NCBI RefSeq assembly: GCF_036785885.1
Contig: NC_092316.1
Coordinates: forward strand, 51,655,001 to 51,719,000
Direction: 5' to 3'
Source: Coffea arabica
Taxonomy: Eukaryota; Streptophyta; Magnoliopsida; Gentianales; Rubiaceae
DNA: 64,000 nucleotides
Under the pieces are notes generated by a model. That model ran no database searches. It was not told where the DNA came from and saw only the letters and a list, made by a program, of their open reading frames with translations. Below, one piece after another: positions 25,759-38,512 of the stretch (position 1 is the first letter of the stretch; each line of letters begins with the position of its first letter). Made by a program: the position numbers and the translations under genes.

Positions 25759-26026
25759 TGTTCCCTGCTCTTCTGCCTCTTTTTGCTATTTTTATTGTAC
25801 TAATGGGATGACCTTACTTTTTTGCTTGTGTTGCTATGGATTTATGATGTCTAATAGATTTTGAAGCAACATATATAGAGAGAGTTCTATATATTCTTTG
25901 AATCTCTCTAACAGTGTTGATCCTTGTAAACATCTCTCCGTACCCTGCTTCAGGTTCAACAAGTGTACAAAATGACAAATCTGGAGCCAGTGTAACTACC
26001 CTTACTCATTAAGAATGTTTCATAGA
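25759..26026. other. 5' flank of the minus-strand NPF gene
   Basis: Short upstream region between the NPF start codon and a Mutator-like element. It includes a TATA-rich patch at 25870-25897. Confidence 0.5.
25870..25897 (-). promoter_or_regulatory. Candidate TATA region of the minus-strand NPF gene
   Basis: On the minus strand two TATA-like motifs, aatatatagaa and ctatatatg, lie 112-140 bp upstream of the ATG at 25758, a normal distance in plants. No transcript start can be placed from sequence. Confidence 0.4.
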
Positions 26027-27191
26027 GGGATAATTTCAGAAACCTCCCTTAAGGTTTCTAGTAGTTTCGCGTAGCGCTCTTGAAGTCATAAAAATATCAC
26101 TTGCTCATCCTATTCTCAAATTTTTGCAACATCCTCAACCCAATTCAAATTAGATGAATAAAATACTCATCTTGGGAAAGAGAACATAATTTCTTTCTAA
26201 CAATGTCCTTCATTGCCTTGCTTTTTTTTTTTTTTTTAAATTGTACGTATAATAATCAAATGTTAAAAATAAGGAGAAAAAGTATGAAGATGTACTTTTT
26301 TTTTAAAAGGGACAAAATATAGCAGTCGTAACCGTAAGCAATCTACTTTTTTAATGTACAAACAAATGATAAAAGTTTATTTAACATGTTTTCAGATTAC
26401 AAAATAATATTTTCCTTTAGAGTGTGTCTATTTGGTACTCTAAGGTCACATAGTAAAAAATAAATCTGGTATTGTTTTTTTTTAAATAAAAAGGTAGATT
26501 TCATGCATAAAAGTGTTGCAATTTAGGGGTCAACTATGATTTTAAAACTTCAATATTGGGTCCACATTTATTTATATATATACTTGTCGTGTGCCCTTAG
26601 ATTACCAAGTCAGAAAGTATTTATTTTTATGTAAAATATTTTGATTGAATTTAATAAATTTTTTGAACCGTTTAGAATCTTTAACTTTTATTTATCTAGA
26701 TTGATAGCTTAAAATTTTAGAAAAGGGAAAATTTTTTTAATTACATTTAAAAACTAATTTGAGATGGTTAGATGATGAAAATTTTTCATCTTTACAATAT
26801 TTTAAATTGTTTTTATATTCTTTTGAAATTATTTATAATTCATCAATTTTAAATTTTGTCTTCAAATTATAGATAATATTTGCTAAAGTATCTCTCAACC
26901 CCAAACTTATACTTTTTTTAATTAAAAAAAAACATCCATCAAGTTATCAAATGTCAAAGGATTTTAAATTGATTTGTTAGTACAACTAAGGGACCACAAC
27001 AAAAGGGCAAATTTGGAATGAAATTAATTTTCTCCTTCTTAACCTAAAAATAGTATTTTAATTATATAATTTGAATTGGGTCGAGAATGATACAAAAATT
27101 TAAAAATAAAGGAGGCAAACGATATTTTTAAAACTTTAAGGGAGTTAAGTGAAACTATTAGAAACCTAATAGAGGTTTCTGAAATTATCCC
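26027..27191. mobile_element. Non-autonomous Mutator-like element, 1165 bp
   Basis: Terminal inverted repeats start gggataatttcagaaacctc (left) and gggataatttcagaaacctc (from the right end, read in reverse), extending some 50 bases with mismatches. Flanks tttcataga (26018-26026) and ttttataaa (27192-27200) match at 7 of 9 positions; both differences are C/T or G/A transitions, as expected for an aged 9-bp duplication. No transposase frame. The same family occurs at 39876-40755, as a single end near 29820, and as a partial copy at 55682-56175. Confidence 0.8.
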
Positions 27192-29421
27192 TTTTATAAA
27201 ACTCTTTAAGCCTTGGATTAGAGTACACAAAGCACACAAGCCAGTATGGGTAAGTAATTAATGCAATTACAACTTTCAATTTTGTACAGATCCAAGTCCG
27301 TATAATTCTTTGCAGACTGCTGTGACAACTGTTGAAGTGCCAAAAACAGAACGATGACAAGGAAGCATAAATTTGGAAGCGGTGTCAAGCGGCTTTGATG
27401 ATTCTGTTGGAACTCTAGTAATTGGTACTAAATGTTCCTTGTCCTCTGCATCGAGTGTTTTGGGTGGACACGGAAATTGCGTCACTTATATGTAGGCAAA
27501 AAAATTTTTTTTCTGAAGGATGGAAAAGGTTCAAGTTATATAAAAAGGAAGGGAACGTTCTTTGATCTAAAAATCTAGGCTGCTATGAACCTAAAGTGAC
27601 TCAAAAACTAGACTTCACTTAAGTTGGATATCCTTTTGTTTTCTTCTTTCCTATTCCTTTTATATAAGACTTGCTGTAACCGACACGAATATGTAACTGC
27701 TGCTGATTTACTGGTTGAAACCGTCTCTTTTTCATAGGGATCGAGTTGAATCAAATTCGAGTATGGCGAAAGATGCTCGAGCTCAAGCTCAAGCTAGAGC
27801 ACGTAGTGTTATTGGAATTCGAGTTTGAACTCAATGCATTGCTCACAGAACTCGAGCTCGACTCGCATTGGTTCGAGTCTATATGAGTTTTATCGAGTTC
27901 GAGTCAGAAAATTTCATTTTATTGACAATTTTTAAGCGAAAAGACATTATTGACCTTTAAAAATTTTCATATGACCTGAAACATTTCGTTAATTCAACCA
28001 CTCTTTTGGACATAAGGGTAATTTCATAATAATAATATATTAAAAAATTAAAATTAAAAAACTCAATAAGGCTCGATGAGCTTTCGAGCATTGCACCTGG
28101 TTACTTTAATTCGACTTGCTCGGCTTATTGATCTACTCAAACTCAACTCAAACTCGGTCAACCTGAATCCGAGTCAAGTTTTTGATCGAGCTCCTCGCGA
28201 GCAACTTAGTTGGATTACAACCTTACTTTTTCCTTCAATTTTTTACATCACATTGTTCTTTACTCTTGTTTCATGTTTCCTAAGATGACGGTTACATCCA
28301 CTTTCCACTAAAACCTATAGCAATGTTGTTAAACTCGAAACGAATAGCGATTTGGTTAAACTATTAGATTAGGGATCAATTAGTCGGATCGGTTAGACCA
28401 TTCTTAAAAATCTGTTGACGTCAACTTGATGTCATAATTATTTTATATTTTTATAAGTTTAAAAAATATTGAAATTAAGTTCTTGGTTACATTCAATCAA
28501 CTATACAAATGTCCCAAAAATATTAGACTTGCAATCAAATATACACCTAAAATTTATATATAAAAATGTAAATGCAAGACTAAAACATGTCCATTTTCCA
28601 AAACTAAATGAAGATAAATTAATGCAAGTTAGGATCACTGATGCTAAATTAATAAAATGATAGAGATAAAAACTTCTTGATTAGAGATCATTTAGGGAAG
28701 CGAGTGATTTTCATGTTAATACTAAGTGGGTGGCATTTTCTTATTTCTATTAATAAATGAAAATTTTACAATTTAGTTAATTCAAAATATGTTTAGAAAA
28801 AACAAGAACGAAAAGTTTGAGAATCAGATCAATTAGTCGAACCGGATCATTGGTTTAACTCGTTTTTGAAGGTTTTGACTACATTTTGCCCAAATCGGTT
28901 TTATTCTACAAATCAGCTCAAGAAGGAGGCTAGTTCACGATCGGATCGGTCAGACCGGCCGGTCCAATTCAGGTCTAACAACACTTACCTATAATGCATG
29001 AAATGCAACTACCCATCTACTTTTATTTTACCTTTAAGAAGTCATTCAAGTGCTTGAATTTTTGAAAAAATAAAGCCAATAAGTGAAAGTATATAAATAC
29101 AATTTTGCGAGAGAGAATAATAATTGTTAGTATATATATTTACATATTAGATTAGGTGTGATTTAAGTGTACTGAAAGTACAGACTAAATAACCGTCTTT
29201 AATTTTATAAAATTTATAGTCTTCTTGGACTCACGAATTGGAGTGCTTGTGAAGTAAAATGTGAAAAGTTTGGATAAGATTGACTGAACTATACAGTCAA
29301 ATTATAAGGAACTTGGTTTTAATTCATAAATTCTCGCAAACAATTTTCTCATATCCTAACATTAACCTAATAAATATTCTTAAAAAGTGAATGGATAAAT
29401 AAGTGAATTAATAATCATGCA
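26703..29421 (+). repeat. Segmental duplication, copy A
   Basis: Direct duplicate of 55682-62423. Similarity starts inside the Mutator-like element, about 490 bp from its right end, and stops at 'aataatcatgca'. Copy A lacks the SINE and 4.29-kb solo LTR present in copy B, and carries a 491-bp hAT-like element that copy B lacks. No convincing gene. A short minus-strand frame (27485-27276) is not recognised and is disrupted in copy B. Confidence 0.9.
27735..28225. mobile_element. hAT-like element inserted in duplication copy A
   Basis: Interrupts 'gtctctttttc|cttcaat', which is continuous in copy B near 61196-61216. Flanks ctttttca (27727-27734) and ctttttcc (28226-28233) form an 8-bp duplication with one mismatch. 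Ends are TAGGG and, from the other side, TAAGG. The body is rich in tcgag/ctcga motifs like the hAT MITE at 51190-51564. No coding capacity. Confidence 0.8.
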
Positions 29422-31835
29422 CATATTTTTCACCGATTACAAAAAAAAAAAAGAAGAAGGTCCCTTTCCCACTACATAATTAAAGAGAGGTAATTACGGT
29501 AGCTTCCTCCTCTTGCTGCCATGGCAAGCTTGGCATTGGCAACTTTTTTTTTTTAAGGTTGACCTTGTGGGCCAATTTTATTCAAAGTTAAAGTAATTAA
29601 TTATTTGGTTAGTGAACAAATCCAATAAGTTTTACCAGTATTCATCGTCGGATCAAATCTATCATTAAAATGCATCTAACTCAAAACCAGTGTTTAAAAA
29701 ACATAACAACAAAAGGTATCTCGTTGATTCATACAAAATTCATCTCTATTATTTTACGAAAAAATAATTACTAAAAAATATATCAAAAAAGCTGGAGACA
29801 CTTTATCAATTAGAAATAGGGATAATTTTAGAAACCTCTCTCGAGATTTCTAACAATTTCATTGAATTCTCTTAAGGTTTTAAAAATTACACCTACCTTC
29901 CTTGTCCACCTAAAATGATAATATTAGCCATTTTAATAAAATTCCTTTATTGGGTATGCATATACAAAGAATTTCTTTTTCTCTTCTTAATCTTCTTTTT
30001 TTTTTATATTTAATGAGTAAAAATACAAAAATATAAACTATAAATATTGACCCTAGTCACTATTCTTACTAAATGTTGAATTGGTGACCTTTCTTTTTTG
30101 ACAACTTTGAATCTGATACAATCTTTTAGTTGATATTTTTTTCGTCATATTAAAAAGCAACAATAACTTAAAAAGAAATTGTCCAAAACTACTACTAAAG
30201 AAATTGCATGTTGTTAGCTATAGAAACTCTTATAATCCCATATGAAGAAACTATTTCCTAATTAAAACTGTTGCTCTAGTAGCACAAAAAAATAAATATG
30301 AAGAATAAAAATTAATTGAATAAAAAAAATACAAGTATAGAAGGTTTAGACATGAGTATCTTGCTTTGTTTAGAATTATTCAAACCTTTGTTTGTAAATC
30401 AAGTCCAGTATAACAAATATCTGTAAATTGTTACCTCCAAAATATGAGAGCCTAATCAAACACTCATTATCTTTGAAAAGTATAAACTTATGTCAAATCC
30501 ACTACGCATGTATTTGCATGAATATCTACGTGTTCCCTACTCTCATAACTATAGTCGAAGAAAACCTTGAAAGATATATCAAATTAGAGACGACAAAATA
30601 AATATATGGATCATAATTGATTTTATATAAATGGACCATGGATTAAATGGTCTAATCCGCTCAAATCCATATAATAAATGGTTATATGTGAATTGGATTC
30701 AAATGGACGATGAATGTCTAATTATCCATTTAAACTCCATTTAACTAACACACATCTAATTCCTTTAACTAACACGCAGCTTACATTGACACTGCTAAGT
30801 TAATAGAATGAGTTTTGATAACTAAGAAGAATAAAAACAGAAAAAAAATGGAAAAAGAAAATAAATAAAGCATGTAAAAAGTTGTAAAAGGCTGATTGAG
30901 AAGAAATCTTTGTCCGCTGACTGGGAAGAATGTGAACGATGTCTTGGAAAAGTTTCAGCTCCTCCGCCACATTGGCTGCTGCTGAGTTGCTAAGTTGCTG
31001 CCTCTCATTACCAACGGGCATCTTTCTGCACACGACGGTGCTATGGCAGCAATCAAGTTTATGTAAAGCACTTTTCTTTTCTTTTCTTTTCTTTTTTTAA
31101 AAAAAATTACTCATCCTCTCTCTGTTTCGTTTAAAACGTTTTAATTCGACTTCAAAGTTTGAAACTGGAGACGAGGGCAGTCTTCTGAGTTCTGGGTTTC
31201 TATGTCAAAGTTTTTCTTTTATTTTTTTTTTCTTAATCACTTACTGCGAGATGGGAGATTCACTCAGCATCATAATAAACATTTAGAACTACTGAAAAAT
31301 GGTGGGTTTTCTCATTACGTTTTTAAAATTTTCTAAATTTTCTAACCCTAAAAGCTAACTTTTTCAAAGTTAAGTGGGTCAATTGACCCCACTTACTTCC
31401 ATGTGGCTCCACCACCGGCAAATATCCATCTAAATTTGTTTAATAATCCAAAACATTTAAGTGAGGTGAATATGTATGATTAAATGAATATGAATTGGAA
31501 CTGCCACTTCTAAATCAAACTGGTTAATATTTGAAGGGAGTTCGATTTAGTAAAGGCTTATTTGAATTTGATTTGCCAACTAATCAATCTGAATTTGAAT
31601 AGTATTTTATGTTTGATAATGCTCAAATTTGATAAAAATCTCAGTCAAATTCAGTTCGGCAACTAAACAAGCTAATTTGAAAAAATTTAAATTTGTTAAA
31701 TAATCAATCAATTTTAAACACTAAGGTGTTCAGTTTGATTAGACTTATTTACATCCATAACCAAAATAAAATTTAAAAAAAATTATGATCCCGGATAAAA
31801 AAGTCTACGCATGATGTTCCACGGAAAAGAACAAG
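29422..31835. other. Intergenic AT-rich region
   Basis: No convincing gene. At about 29820 a single Mutator-like terminus (gggataattttagaaacctc) of the 26027 family is present without a recognisable partner end. A minus-strand piece at about 31030-30880 (SAAANVAEELKLFQDIVH) has gene-like codon pattern but is short, unrecognised and runs into low-complexity sequence. It may be an exon relic. Confidence 0.4.
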
Positions 31836-31999
31836 GATTGTATACTCCCAAGTGATATAAATTTTGTCATCTTGTTGAATAAACCAGAAATATTTGACTG
31901 TAAACAGATTACTTACGGATTGTATACTCCCAAGTCATATAAATTTTGTCATCTTGTTGAATAAACCCGAAATATTTGACTGTAAACAGATTACTTACG
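31836..31999. repeat. 82-bp tandem duplication
   Basis: Two copies, 31836-31917 and 31918-31999, differing at two bases (agtgatat/agtcatat and accag/acccg). The sequence and its right flank (to about 32165) have a diverged single copy at 35480-35735. Confidence 0.95.
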
Positions 32000-32171
32000 T
32001 ATGGTAATTGTTTTGATCTGTAAACATCACCAACAGCGTATGGAGAAAATATGGACTACAGGGGACCTGATCCGAGAATGATGATCGTGGGCATGCAATT
32101 TCTGAATATTCAAATGTCAAAGAAGCACTCACTGAAGTAATGCAGTCTTAGAAATTATGCTAAATATTATT

Positions 32172-33319
32172 GGGAAAATGGCCAATTTAGTCGTTCAACT
32201 TTTTAACTTAAGGCGATTTGATCCTTCCTCTTTTATTTAGGTAATTTTAGTCCTTTAACTAAAATTAGTAACCAATTTCATCCTTTTGCAGGGTCGCTGC
32301 CAGTAAAATTGTTTTCGGCACAAAATTCACCATCAATTAAGGGCAATATAGGAATTACGAAATAGGGATCATTTTTAAAACAATGAATGCAAAATAGTTT
32401 TTGTTACATTGGCGAGAAAACCAATTCTCCATTAATTTGGGAAGTAAAACAAAAGGTGCAATAAACCAAATTGTTCTTCTTCTCCACCTCTGGATAATGC
32501 CGAAGCCCCACAAAACTGCAAAAGCCAACCCACCAGCGGAATTCCAAACCCAAATCCCCAAAACCTTACTCAAAGCTGCTAATTCATTTATTTTTTGGAA
32601 CCCCAATACAAGCCCACTCGTCAAGTCTCGTTTCCCCAGCAAAATCTACTACTGGCATCGGAGTTAATTGCCGACAGGGGCTATGCAGCAGGAGGGGATG
32701 GATAAAGAAGTCGAAGAAAAAGTCTGAATTGTAAGCCTAAAGTTCAAAGTGAAAATGCAATTTAAAATAATGATTTAAGGAAGTTATTTTCCATGCTTTG
32801 ATGCAACGATGATGAGGTAGCTATCGACAAGGGAATGCTTAAAAAACAGCTAATCCATTTGCTACTTTGAATACTTTTCTTGAGTTTATCAAAAAAATTT
32901 TATATGTTGATAAGTCTTAATTGTAAACTAAAATTACAAGACACATGATGATGAACAAAAACAATGTTGATGAAGGTTTTTTTTTTTAAAAGAAAAAAAA
33001 AAGACATATGGTTTTTGGAAGTTCGGCAGGAGCTAACCGAAGAAGAAGAATCAGAGATGCAGCTGCTTATTGAAGAAGATGAAATGTTTTCTGCTTTACT
33101 CCTTAGCATTTTTCTGATTTTTTGTTTTGGCTTTTAACTTGTAGTTCCTATATTGCCCTTAATTTGGTGGTGATTTTTGTGTCAAAAAGTAGCACCGCCA
33201 CAAAAGAATGAAATTGACTACTAAATTTAAGTTGAAGGACTAAAAGCATCTAAATAAAAAAATTAAGGATGAAATTGATTTAAGTAAAAAAGTTTGAGGA
33301 TTAAATTGGCCATTTTCCC
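32172..33319. mobile_element. Mutator-like element with non-TE interior (Pack-MULE candidate), 1148 bp
   Basis: Long terminal inverted repeats of about 190 bp (starting gggaaaatggccaattta, at 32172-32362 and 33125-33319 reversed). The 9-bp target duplication aatattatt / aatataatt differs at one base. The interior (about 32363-33124) is less AT-rich around 32450-32680 and holds opposing ORFs (minus 32642-32355, plus 32401-32667). None is recognised. Such elements may carry captured gene pieces, but capture is not shown here. Confidence 0.82.
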
Positions 33320-33405
33320 AATATAATTCTACAGGAAAATGGAAAATTTTGTGAACTTATTCAATGATGATCATGTTATATTCTCCGCATTTAATTATTT
33401 AATAT

Positions 33406-33745
33406 TAGTGTTCACACCATAAAAATCGCAAAATGGCCCAGCCAAATCTCTCTGAAAAGGTCTGTCAAGTAAAATATATATATATATGAAGTCCTTTTCA
33501 TAACACAAATAGCCATAGACTTTCTCTCCTTTTTTTTTTTTTACGTAAACATAGCTTTTTTGTTGATATTCAAGAAATTTGTTGATATTAGTGTTCACAT
33601 CATAAAATCGGAAAATGGCCCAGCCAAATCTCTCTGAAAAGGTCTATCAAGTAAAAAAAAAAATATATTAAGTCCTTTTCATAACACTAGCACAGCACAA
33701 ATAGCCATAGACTTTTTTGGTTGATATTCAAGAAATTTGTACACC
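33406..33745. repeat. Tandem duplication of about 180 bp
   Basis: Units begin 'tattagtgttcacacc' (about 33404) and 'tattagtgttcacatc' (about 33586) and share 'aaatggcccagccaaatctc'. Unit 1 has an (at)n run where unit 2 has an A run. Confidence 0.85.
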
Positions 33746-34013
33746 TTGGTAAGAAACCAAAATCCATTTTCTAGCCAGGAAAAAAGCACAAAAAAAGGTT
33801 ATACACAACACTCTCTACTCCTTATCTATACAGGATCAATGAATAAAAATACCTTGATCGAAATTCCAAGCTTTAGACACTTCCCAATTTTTAAGAGCCC
33901 TAGTCTAAACTAGGATTTCACAATTCTCATGGCTTTTTTTTTTTTTTTTTTTTTTGTGATATCATGCCGTGCCGTGAGAACACTGTAAGAATATTCTTTT
34001 TCTTTTTCTTTGT

Positions 34014-35343
34014 TGTTAGTACAAAAAGTTACATAGCGGAAATAATATTAAAAATCTTACAAATAAGAAAGGCACAGGAGAAAATAAAATATTCTGTTTC
34101 AATTTACTAATTTCCCTTAACTACAAACTTAGGACTTCAAGTACTTAAATAGAGAAATATAAACACAAATTCTATTCTAATTATAATATCAAAATGTGAC
34201 TCAACTCTATTTCCTAAACCAACTTTGACACCAAATTTAATATAGTTATCAAATAACAAATCAATTTCTAAAACTATTAACATTCTAAATATGCGTAGTT
34301 AAAATATTTCAACAATGCTTCCTTTAAACCAGATTCTTGATTTTGTCATCTACAATGCCAATACGAGTTTCAATCGCTTTTGCAACCTCTGTACCAGTAT
34401 AACTCAAGTGGAACTCCAATTTGTAGCTGATACCTATCTGCATATTTGTGCGTGGAAGTGGATTATCTGCATACAATTTTGCTGCTAATTCTCCTCTATC
34501 AAAAAAGTCATCCATATTGACCCATTCGCAATTAGAGCCACCATATTTCCTTGATTAACAATCCACATAACTTTCAACTAATAAATCATACTATTCATAA
34601 TCTTCTTTACGGTAATAATTTCCACCATTGACAAATTCTCTCTCTATGGCAATTCAAAATAATTTACATACAGTCACAAAATTTTTCTTCTTTGCTTGAA
34701 TTTCTTGGTTTCCCTGGTTTCATACTTGATCAAACAGCACTGGAAAAATCAACGATCTGGCTGGACCTTTTTTCTTTGATCACTATACAATACCAACAAT
34801 CTTAATAGAGTCCCTCTGGACTTTTTTTAGACCTCTATTCCATTAAGACCATTTTTTTTCCTAATTCCAATCAATGAATGACTCCAAGACCAACTCTCGT
34901 GGTCCAATTTTTCAATATACGAGTACTTTATCACAATCTCTGTACCCTTGGCACAGGTTTCTCTATCACAAATTCTGCACACCCTTCATGCACTATAGAT
35001 ACTTCAAGATCAAACTCGTGAACTTAAGGTTTTGATACCACTTGTTAGGATAAAAGATCACGCAGTGGAAGCAACACTAAAATCTTACAAATAAGAAAGG
35101 CATGGGAGGAAACAAAATATTTTGCTCCAATTCACTAATTTTCCTCAACTACAAATTTAAAACTCCAAGTCTTTAAATAGAGAAATATAACCACAAATTC
35201 TATTCTAATTATAATATCAAAACATGACTCAACTCTATTTTCTAAATCAACTATGACACCAAATCTAATATAGTTACCAAATAATAAATCAATTTTTAAA
35301 ACTATTAAGATTCTAAATATGTTTGATTTAAAATATGTCAACA
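34014..35343 (-). mobile_element. Complete short non-autonomous LTR retrotransposon (TRIM-like), 1330 bp
   Basis: Two 301-bp LTRs, 34014-34314 and 35043-35343, both reading TGTTAG...CAACA on the plus strand (so TGTTG...CTAACA in element orientation, minus). Flanks tttgt/tttgc match at 4 of 5 bases. In element orientation the 5' LTR is followed after 2 bases by tggtatcaaaacc, partly complementary to initiator tRNA-Met (primer-binding site). The purine run aaaggaagc precedes the 3' LTR. The internal part is about 728 bp with no gag or pol. A 63-codon minus-strand ORF (34515-34324, MDDFFDRGELAAKLYADN) just upstream of the 3' LTR is unrecognised. Its helix-friendly composition could suggest a captured host fragment, with little confidence. 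Confidence 0.9.
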
Positions 35344-35479
35344 TTTGCGATATGAAATCCTCCTCCTCCTCCTTCTTCTTCTTTGCACATTTTTTAACAA
35401 AAATATAAAACAAAAAAAGAGAGGATGTGTAACTACTGGCTTGAACAAGTGTATTCAAAAGTTACATGAAATAGAATAA

Positions 35480-35735
35480 GAATTGTATATTCTCAGTCAT
35501 ATAAATTTTGTCATATTGTTGAGGAAATTTAAAATCATTGATTGTACACAGACTAGCTGGACAATTGGTTACATACAAATAATTGGGAGGCATACAAATA
35601 ATTGGGAGACAATGTGACTTAACAAGGGCCCTGATCACGGGCATTCTAAATCTGAATGCTCAAATGTCACACGCAGTAGCACTCCAGCATCTGCTGCAGT
35701 TATGCAGTACTACGTAATTACATTAAATGTTATTC
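35480..35735. repeat. Diverged duplicate of 31836-32165
   Basis: Matches 'gtcatataaattttgtcat' and the following 'ctgatc..gggcat', 'ctcaaatgtcac' and 'atgcagt' blocks of the region at 31918-32165, but with only one copy of the 82-bp unit. Confidence 0.75.
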
Positions 35736-36767
35736 CTTTTTTCTTAAAATTATGACTTCTTCTGCTTTTTTTTTTTTTGGGTGGTATCATGTGGTGTTAC
35801 CAGAGCATATATACTAAGAAAGAATTCCAAGAGAGAACTACATAATCGCACTATTGTTTCTCCTGATGGATGGACAAAGTCGGATTGGTTAATTCTGTTA
35901 GCTTTAAGGTTATCATTTGGCATTAGCATAAACGTAAGTAGTAAGAACGTTTTTGAAATAATTGGGTGCAATCTGCTACTAGTATGAATTCATGAGTGGA
36001 TAGGGATAAGTTCAGAATATTCTTTACACTCATAATTGGGCATCAGAAAAAGTCAAGGACAAAGAGTTAATAGAAACTTATCCTCATATTCTTCTTCGAC
36101 TGCTCAGCATGGTCCAAGTCTATGCACGTGAATAAAGAAGAAAAAATCAAATTTAAGTAATATCCGGAACTGTTTGCAATTTTCTTAATAAGATCCAAAC
36201 CCTATAGGAGAGTGATCAATCTGAATTTCTACTATCCATACCCAAATCCAAGTCTAAATCAGAATCTATCCAAACCCATGACTGTGTGTGTGTTTCACTA
36301 AATTTGTAAATTGATCTAATATTCTATGGTCATTAGATCAAACAAAGTAAGACTTTATGACTATTAGATTAAAGGATACTCTCTTAACCTAACAAAACAT
36401 CACTTAATCCTGCCTTTATATTGCATTCAACTTCTTGAATGTTAATTTATTATTTGAAAAAAAAAGGATAATATTCATATTATTTTTGAAAATATTTTCA
36501 CTTAAATTCTTTGTTGTATGTTCAAAAAAATATCCACGGATACCCATTAAATATCCAAATTCACGAGAGACCGGATCTAAGTTTGCTTTTCAGACCCATA
36601 AGGGTTTGGGTCTAACTAAAGTTAACGAGTTTGAATTTGGATCAAAAAGATCTAACATAGATTCTACCCATTGATATGTTTAGTTCCAACTATCTATTAT
36701 AGCTTAAGCCTACAAAGAGAAGCAAGTACCTCCTATAGAATATGGAATTTGTTAGACATGTTATGGC
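35736..36767. other. Intergenic region, nothing recognised
   Basis: AT-rich sequence with short runs. No gene, terminal repeats or target duplications that I can support. Confidence 0.5.
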
Positions 36768-36790
36768 AAGGAATAAAGTATTTTTTGTTC

Positions 36791-36870
36791 GTGTAAGTAG
36801 GAGGGTTTGAATTCAAAACCCCTCATTTACACTATCTTTCCTGAACCATCCAACTCAACCCTTTCCCGAT
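36791..36870 (-). mobile_element. SINE-like insertion of 80 bp with 23-bp duplication
   Basis: Direct repeats aaggaataaagtatt...ttgttc at 36768-36790 and 36871-36893 (one mismatch) bracket an 80-bp insert. On the minus strand the insert has gttgagttggatggttcag (A-box-like) and gaattcaaaccctcc (B-box-like), the arrangement of a tRNA-derived SINE head. No A tail, so it is either atypical or trimmed. Confidence 0.65.
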
Positions 36871-36941
36871 AAGGAATAAAGTATTTCTTGTTCTCCCAAA
36901 GGAAAAAATGAAAAACGAACACAAAAAAGCCTAAAGTTTAT

Positions 36942-37239
36942 GGTTAATTTGATTTGATATCCTTCCATTATAGCCGGATTCTCACATCTATCCATAAACT
37001 TAAAAGTGGGACAAATTAGTCCCTAAAGTAATCTGGCCCACTTAAATAAAATCTATCAAACTTTAATCTCTAAAATATGAAATTTGTCCCACTTTAATTT
37101 TTGTATCACATTTCCAACAACAATTTTATTTAAGCAAAACATATTTTATAAAGTTAAGGACTAAATTGTCTCACCCTGAAGTATAGAGACCAAAGTGGGA
37201 ATCTGAATACGTTCACAGGGTGCAAAGTAATATTTAACC
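36942..37239. mobile_element. Possible MITE with 'gtgggacaaattagtccc' style termini
   Basis: The ends (ggttaatttgatttgatatcc and, from the right, ggttaaatattactttgca) are imperfect inverted repeats over about 50 bases. No target duplication was found, so the boundaries are tentative. A similar-looking but unpaired stretch is at about 44770-45150. Confidence 0.4.
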
Positions 37240-38512
37240 GTAACGTGAATTCTTTGGTTATCTTTTTGACCATACTGTCCTTATCGGCTACCACTTGCTC
37301 ATTTGCTGCGATGTATGAGTCCTACCAATTCACGAAACGCTGATCTGTGTGGATAGATATTTACAGAGTATATGTGTGGGCAGATAATTCAAGAGAACAT
37401 GATGGTTTAACCAACCTCGTCACTGCTATTTTTCATATGCTCTTTGGCAAATTGTTGTGTCTGCATATGGTAGCAACCGATCGATGAGGAAGGAAAGAGG
37501 GAAAGTGTAGACTAAAGATGAAAATTTAGGAGGCAGGAAATTTATTCAATTGTAACCAAGACATTGTGTGGACCAAAGTGGAAACTTTTGCCAAGGAATT
37601 CAATTGTATCATGAGAACTGAGAAGTAAATAAGAAGAAGGCAGGTAATTTAAAGAGACAGGCGATACCCGAAAACATTTCAGGAAATAGGTGATTTTTTA
37701 CTTAAAGATGCAAATTTTTTACTTTTAGTATTAGTAAGTTTAATTTAAACAAAAATAACTTTTGTCAAATTATAAGTTAATTACATAACTCAAAGTGTAA
37801 ATTTTTATTTCTAACTGAAAATCACTATTTTAGACATATACTTACTAGTTTTAATTAAAAACTTACAAATGTTAATATTAATTATTTTAATACAATATTT
37901 AAAAGATGCTAAAAAACTTGATGTGTCGCTAAAGTTAATAGAAACCTACAATAGTAGGTCACCCTAATATCGCTACTATAACTATAGGCACTATAACATT
38001 GTCCATTACTATATTAGATAGTTTCCTGGTAGCTTTGTTTAGCCAAGACTGAAGTCAATATTTTTCTAATTACCACCATCTCTTTTCTCGTAATTATGCA
38101 TTTTTCGGAACAAAAAAATAGGTGTTCATCATCCATCATGATATCTTTATCTAGGAAAATTTGATATGCTAATATTAGAAGCCTAATAAAACCTAGAAAA
38201 AGCTTATTTTTCTTAGACTACTAATTTGTACTGTTAGGTCCCCCCCCCTCCCAAAAAAATCCATATTACAGAAGTCCAAGCTTCGAGCGGATTAAACAAG
38301 AAATTTTCCTTTCTGTGATATTCTACAAAAATAAGATGTCTATGCGCATGTTATCTTACGGTGTAATTACAACCATTGTAAAAAGGAAGATGATTGTTGG
38401 TTTTGAACAAAATAATTTGATTTGGTGGAATAGAAAGATTCTGAATTATATTTTATATATACTTGTGTTACCTATGTTTGAAGTAATTTACGAAAGTTTT
38501 ATTTGTACTTTT
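37240..38512. other. Intergenic region, nothing recognised
   Basis: AT-rich, with an unannotated C run at about 38240. A 66-codon ORF at 38315-38515 looks random. Confidence 0.5.

Noticed and set aside
36942..37239. Mutator-type 9-bp duplication around the candidate MITE
   Set aside because: aaagtttat and gtaacgtga do not match.
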